Source of the DNA: Pseudomonas sp. | Lineage (GTDB): Bacteria; Pseudomonadota; Gammaproteobacteria; Pseudomonadales; Pseudomonadaceae | Assembly (NCBI RefSeq): GCF_030147005.1 | Contig: NZ_JASLAW010000017.1 | Coordinates: 1-33,441 of the forward strand | Reading direction: 5' to 3' | Length of the DNA stretch: 33,441 bases | Notes under the pieces: model-generated | What the model saw: the letters and a program-made list of their open reading frames with translations, nothing else | Databases searched by the model: none | Told to the model about the DNA's origin: nothing | Position numbers and translations under genes: made by a program | Part shown: in pieces, positions 30,786 to 33,441 of the stretch | How positions within the stretch are numbered: the first letter of the stretch is position 1 | How the letters are laid out: every line of letters starts with the position of its first letter

Positions 30786-30835
30786 TAGAGACACAGCAGG
30801 ACATAACAAGAACGAATGCTTAGCAGGAGAGCCGT

Positions 30836-31627
30836 ATGAAGCAGACGCACTACGTGGCCCGCGAGCCCGATGCGCAAGGTTTTATCCACTACCCGCCGGA
30901 AGAGCACGCGGTGTGGAACACCCTGATCACGCGCCAGTTGAAGGTGATCGAGGGCCGTGCCTGCCAGGAATACCTGGACGGTATCGACAAGCTTGGCCTG
31001 CCCCTGGATCGCATCCCGCAACTGGGCGAGATCAACAAAGTGCTGGCCGACACCACCGGCTGGCAAGTCGCCCGCGTGCCGGCGCTGATCCCTTTCCAGA
31101 CCTTCTTCGAATTGCTCGCCAGCAAGCAGTTTCCGGTGGCGACCTTTATTCGTACCCGCGAAGAACTGGACTACCTGCAAGAGCCGGATATTTTCCATGA
31201 GATTTTCGGCCACTGCCCGCTGCTGACCAACCCCTGGTTCGCTGAATTCACCCACACCTACGGCAAGCTCGGCCTGGCGGCCACCAAGGAGCAACGGGTG
31301 TACCTGGCGCGCCTGTACTGGATGACCATCGAGTTTGGCCTGGTGGATACGCCCGAAGGTCGGCGTATCTACGGTGGCGGCATTCTGTCGTCGCCCAAGG
31401 AAAGCGTGTATTGCTTGTCGGACGAACCCGAACACCAGGCGTTCGACCCACTGGAAGCGATGCGCACGCCGTATCGCATCGACATCCTGCAGCCGCTGTA
31501 CTTCGTGCTGCCCGAGCTCAAGCGCCTGTTCGACGTGGCGCAGGAAGACATCATGGGCATGGTCGAGCGCGGCATGCAGCTGGGCCTGCATGCACCGAAA
31601 TTTCCACCTAAACCCAAAGCGGCTTGA
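30836..31627 (+). CDS. phhA: Phenylalanine 4-monooxygenase PhhA
   Basis: 263 aa, the bacterial monodomain aromatic amino acid hydroxylase. It converts L-phenylalanine to L-tyrosine using O2 and tetrahydropterin at a non-haem iron. Iron ligands are H121 and H126 (DIFHEIFGHCP) and E166 (MTIEFGL). There is no N-terminal ACT regulatory domain, as usual for bacterial forms. The ATG at 30836 has AGGAG just upstream. First gene of phhA-phhB-phhC. Confidence 0.97.
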   Translation: MKQTHYVAREPDAQGFIHYPPEEHAVWNTLITRQLKVIEGRACQEYLDGIDKLGLPLDRIPQLGEINKVLADTTGWQVARVPALIPFQTFFELLASKQFPVATFIRTREELDYLQEPDIFHEIFGHCPLLTNPWFAEFTHTYGKLGLAATKEQRVYLARLYWMTIEFGLVDTPEGRRIYGGGILSSPKESVYCLSDEPEHQAFDPLEAMRTPYRIDILQPLYFVLPELKRLFDVAQEDIMGMVERGMQLGLHAPKFPPKPKAA

Positions 31628-31641
31628 TCCTCACGTTTTGA

Positions 31642-31666
31642 GGCCAGGTGAGTCTTTTCCCTGGCC
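31642..31666 (+). other. Hairpin in the phhA-phhB intergenic region
   Basis: GGCCAGG / CCTGGCC, perfect 7-base arms around an 11-base loop, 15 bases after phhA. No U-tract follows, so it is not a clear terminator. It may stabilise phhA mRNA or adjust expression between phhA and phhB. Confidence 0.4.
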
Positions 31667-31725
31667 ACGCGTTGCTTTAGGGTGACGCCCACTGACCTTC
31701 AATCCTTCGAATTCAGGACACCTCC

Positions 31726-32082
31726 ATGACCACCTTGAACCAAGCCCATTGCGAAGCCTGCCGCGCCGATGCCCCGCAAGTCAGCGATGAAGAACTGCCG
31801 GTGCTGATCAAACAGATCCCGGACTGGAACATCGAAGTGCGCGACGGCGTGATGCAGTTGGAAAAGGTTTTCCTGTTCAAGAACTTCAAGTTCGCCCTGG
31901 CCTTCACCAATGCCGTGGGTGAAATCTCCGAAGCCGAAGGCCATCACCCCGGCCTGCTCACCGAATGGGGCAAAGTCACCGTGACCTGGTGGAGCCACTC
32001 CATCAAGGGCCTGCACCGCAACGACTTCATCATGGCCGCGCGCACCGATGAAGTGGCCCAGAGCGCCGAGGGCCGCAAGTAA
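31726..32082 (+). CDS. phhB: Pterin-4a-carbinolamine dehydratase PhhB
   Basis: 118 aa. The signature SEAEGHHPGLLTEWGKV contains the catalytic His pair, followed by VTWWSHSIKGLHRNDFIMA. It dehydrates the 4a-hydroxypterin released by PhhA, allowing regeneration of the cofactor. AGGA lies 7 bases before the ATG. An N-terminal CxxC pair (C9, C12) precedes the fold. Its stop overlaps the start of phhC by one base (TAATG). Confidence 0.96.
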   Translation: MTTLNQAHCEACRADAPQVSDEELPVLIKQIPDWNIEVRDGVMQLEKVFLFKNFKFALAFTNAVGEISEAEGHHPGLLTEWGKVTVTWWSHSIKGLHRNDFIMAARTDEVAQSAEGRK

Positions 32083-33275
32083 TGCACTTCGATGCGATTG
32101 GCCGCGTACCCGGCGACCCGATCCTCGGGTTGATGGACCTGTACGCCCAGGATGCCAACCCGAACAAATTCGACCTGGGCGTGGGCGTCTACAAAGACGA
32201 CCAAGGCCTGACGCCAATCCCCCACTCGGTAAAACTCGCCGAGCAGCGCTTGGTCGATAGCCAAACCACCAAGACCTACATCGGCGGTCACGGCGATGCA
32301 GCGTTCGGCACACTGATCAGCGAACTGGTGCTCGGCGCCGATTCGGCCCTGATCGCCGAACGTCGTGCCGGCGCCACCCAGACGCCGGGCGGCACCGGTG
32401 CCCTGCGCCTGAGCGCCGACTTTATCGCCCACAGCCTGCCCGGCCGTGGCGTGTGGCTGAGCAACCCGACCTGGCCGATCCACGAAACCATCTTTGCCAA
32501 AGCCGGGCTCAAGGTCAGTCATTACCCTTACGTGGGCAGCGACAACCGCCTGGATGTAGCCGCGATGCTGGCCACCCTGTCCAGCGTGCCCCAGGGCGAT
32601 GTGGTGCTGCTGCACGCCTGCTGCCATAACCCGACCGGGTTCGACCTGTCCCAGGATGACTGGCGCCAGGTGCTGCAGATTGTGCGCGAGCGCCAGTTGC
32701 TGCCGCTGATCGACTTTGCCTACCAAGGCTTTGGCGACGGCCTGGAGCAAGACGCTTGGGCGGTGCGCTTGTTCGCCGCTGAACTGCCGGAAGTATTGAT
32801 CACCAGTTCGTGCTCGAAGAACTTTGGCTTGTATCGCGACCGCGTCGGCGCATTGATCGTGTGCGCGGCGGACGTCGAGAAGCTCACGGACGTGCGCAGC
32901 CAGCTCGCCAATACGGCGCGCAACCTGTGGTCGACGCCGCCGGATCATGGTGCAGCCGTGGTCGCCACCATCCTCGGTGATGCCGAGCTGAGAAAACAGT
33001 GGAGCGACGAAGTCGAAGCCATGCGTACGCGCATTGCGCAGTTGCGCGCCGGGCTGGTGGAAGCGCTGGCGCCCCACGGCCTGGCTGAGCGGTTTGCGCA
33101 TATCGGGACGCAACGCGGAATGTTTTCCTATACCGGCCTGAGTGCCGAGCAGGTCAAGCAACTGCGCGAGAAGCACAGTGTGTATATGGTCAGTTCGGGA
33201 CGGGCCAATGTGGCGGGGGTTGATGCCACACGCCTGACCTTGCTGGCCCAGGCCATCGCCGACGTGTGCAACTGA
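32082..33275 (+). CDS. phhC: Aromatic amino acid aminotransferase PhhC (class I, PLP)
   Basis: 397 aa fold type I aminotransferase of the AspAT/TyrB family. The PLP lysine is K246 (SSCSKNFGLYRDRVG); N183 (HNPTG), D211 and Y214 (DFAYQGF) contact the cofactor, and R374 (SSGRANVAG) binds the substrate carboxylate. It transaminates tyrosine and phenylalanine with 2-oxoglutarate, feeding the homogentisate route. The ATG overlaps the phhB stop by one base. The operon ends here; no terminator other than REP sequence is seen after it. Confidence 0.93.
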   Translation: MHFDAIGRVPGDPILGLMDLYAQDANPNKFDLGVGVYKDDQGLTPIPHSVKLAEQRLVDSQTTKTYIGGHGDAAFGTLISELVLGADSALIAERRAGATQTPGGTGALRLSADFIAHSLPGRGVWLSNPTWPIHETIFAKAGLKVSHYPYVGSDNRLDVAAMLATLSSVPQGDVVLLHACCHNPTGFDLSQDDWRQVLQIVRERQLLPLIDFAYQGFGDGLEQDAWAVRLFAAELPEVLITSSCSKNFGLYRDRVGALIVCAADVEKLTDVRSQLANTARNLWSTPPDHGAAVVATILGDAELRKQWSDEVEAMRTRIAQLRAGLVEALAPHGLAERFAHIGTQRGMFSYTGLSAEQVKQLREKHSVYMVSSGRANVAGVDATRLTLLAQAIADVCN

Positions 33276-33306
33276 CGAAACCGAGGCTGACTGCGGGAGG
33301 AGGCTT

Positions 33307-33441
33307 GCCCTAATGCCGGTCAGTTAAGCGCTAAAGCAGAAAAACCTGCGACCTGTGGCGAGGGAGCTTGCTCCCGTTGGGGCGCGAAGCGGCCCCAAAA
33401 ATGGGACTGCTACGCAGTCCAGCGGGAGCAAGCTCCCTCGC
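33307..33441 (-). repeat. Right copy of 135-bp perfect inverted repeat
   Basis: Exact reverse complement of bases 2-136. It includes REPIN-A (33357 to the window end) and its linker, plus half of a family-B REP that continues leftward as a different variant (about 33285-33306). The identity reaches the last base of the window, so the repeat may extend further. It lies 31 bases beyond the phhC stop and could influence the 3' end of the phhABC message. Confidence 0.95.

Noticed and set aside
30579..30809. 77-codon upstream extension of phhR
   Set aside because: It runs through the phhR-phhA control region; the TyrR-family ACT domain starts at the internal ATG 30578.
31944..33176. 410-codon minus-strand open frame opposite phhB and phhC
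   Set aside because: Antisense shadow of phhC; the plus-strand protein has all aminotransferase residues.

Overview
The window is a chromosomal segment of a fluorescent pseudomonad, most likely the Pseudomonas fluorescens group. The gene order from fliK back to flgF, the fleQ/fleSR regulators, the hptB-hsbR-hsbA genes beside fliJ, the phhR/phhABC cluster, the high G+C content and several Pseudomonas REP families all point there. Almost every base is coding. Everything from fliK to phhR is on the minus strand and only phhA-phhB-phhC is on the plus strand.

Layout from left to right. (1) 1-412 has no gene and is a dense nest of palindromic REP/REPIN repeats. (2) 413-4198 holds fliK, then a signalling operon (hsbA, hsbR, hptB) with an anti-sigma antagonist, a response-regulator phosphatase/kinase and a phosphotransfer protein. 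(3) 4331-10037 is the export apparatus, switch and MS-ring operon fliE-F-G-H-I-J behind a near-perfect RpoN promoter. (4) 10299-14480 carries the regulators fleS-fleR (own RpoN promoter) and the master regulator fleQ. (5) 14652-18850 is the late filament region fliT, fliS, fliD, flaG, fliC, with FliA-type promoters before fliS and fliC. (6) 19158-20087 is a lone ketoacyl-ACP synthase III-like gene between fliC and flgL, where related species carry flagellin-glycosylation genes. (7) 20367-28768 is the rod/ring/hook-junction operon flgF-G-H-I-J-K-L behind an RpoN-like promoter; flgBCDE are not here. (8) 29016-33275 is phenylalanine catabolism: PhhR, phenylalanine 4-hydroxylase, carbinolamine dehydratase and aromatic aminotransferase. 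(9) 33276-33441 is again REPIN sequence.

The genes form a coherent regulatory cascade. FleQ with RpoN would drive fleSR and, directly or through FleR, the fliE, flgF and fliK units. FliA (not in the window) would then drive fliC and fliS. The Hsb/Hpt module couples the cascade to the Gac/Rsm and FlgM-FliA switches. I read four RpoN -24/-12 elements (fliK, fliE, fleS, flgF), a weaker one before fliD, and two FliA elements by eye.

The most unusual structural feature is that the window is bounded by a perfect 135-bp inverted repeat (2-136 and 33307-33441). Each copy contains a cloverleaf-like REPIN plus its unique-looking linker, and the identity runs to the window edges. The flagellar and phh block therefore sits between repeats able to recombine and invert it. 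No CRISPR array, transposase, integrase, tRNA or rRNA gene was found.
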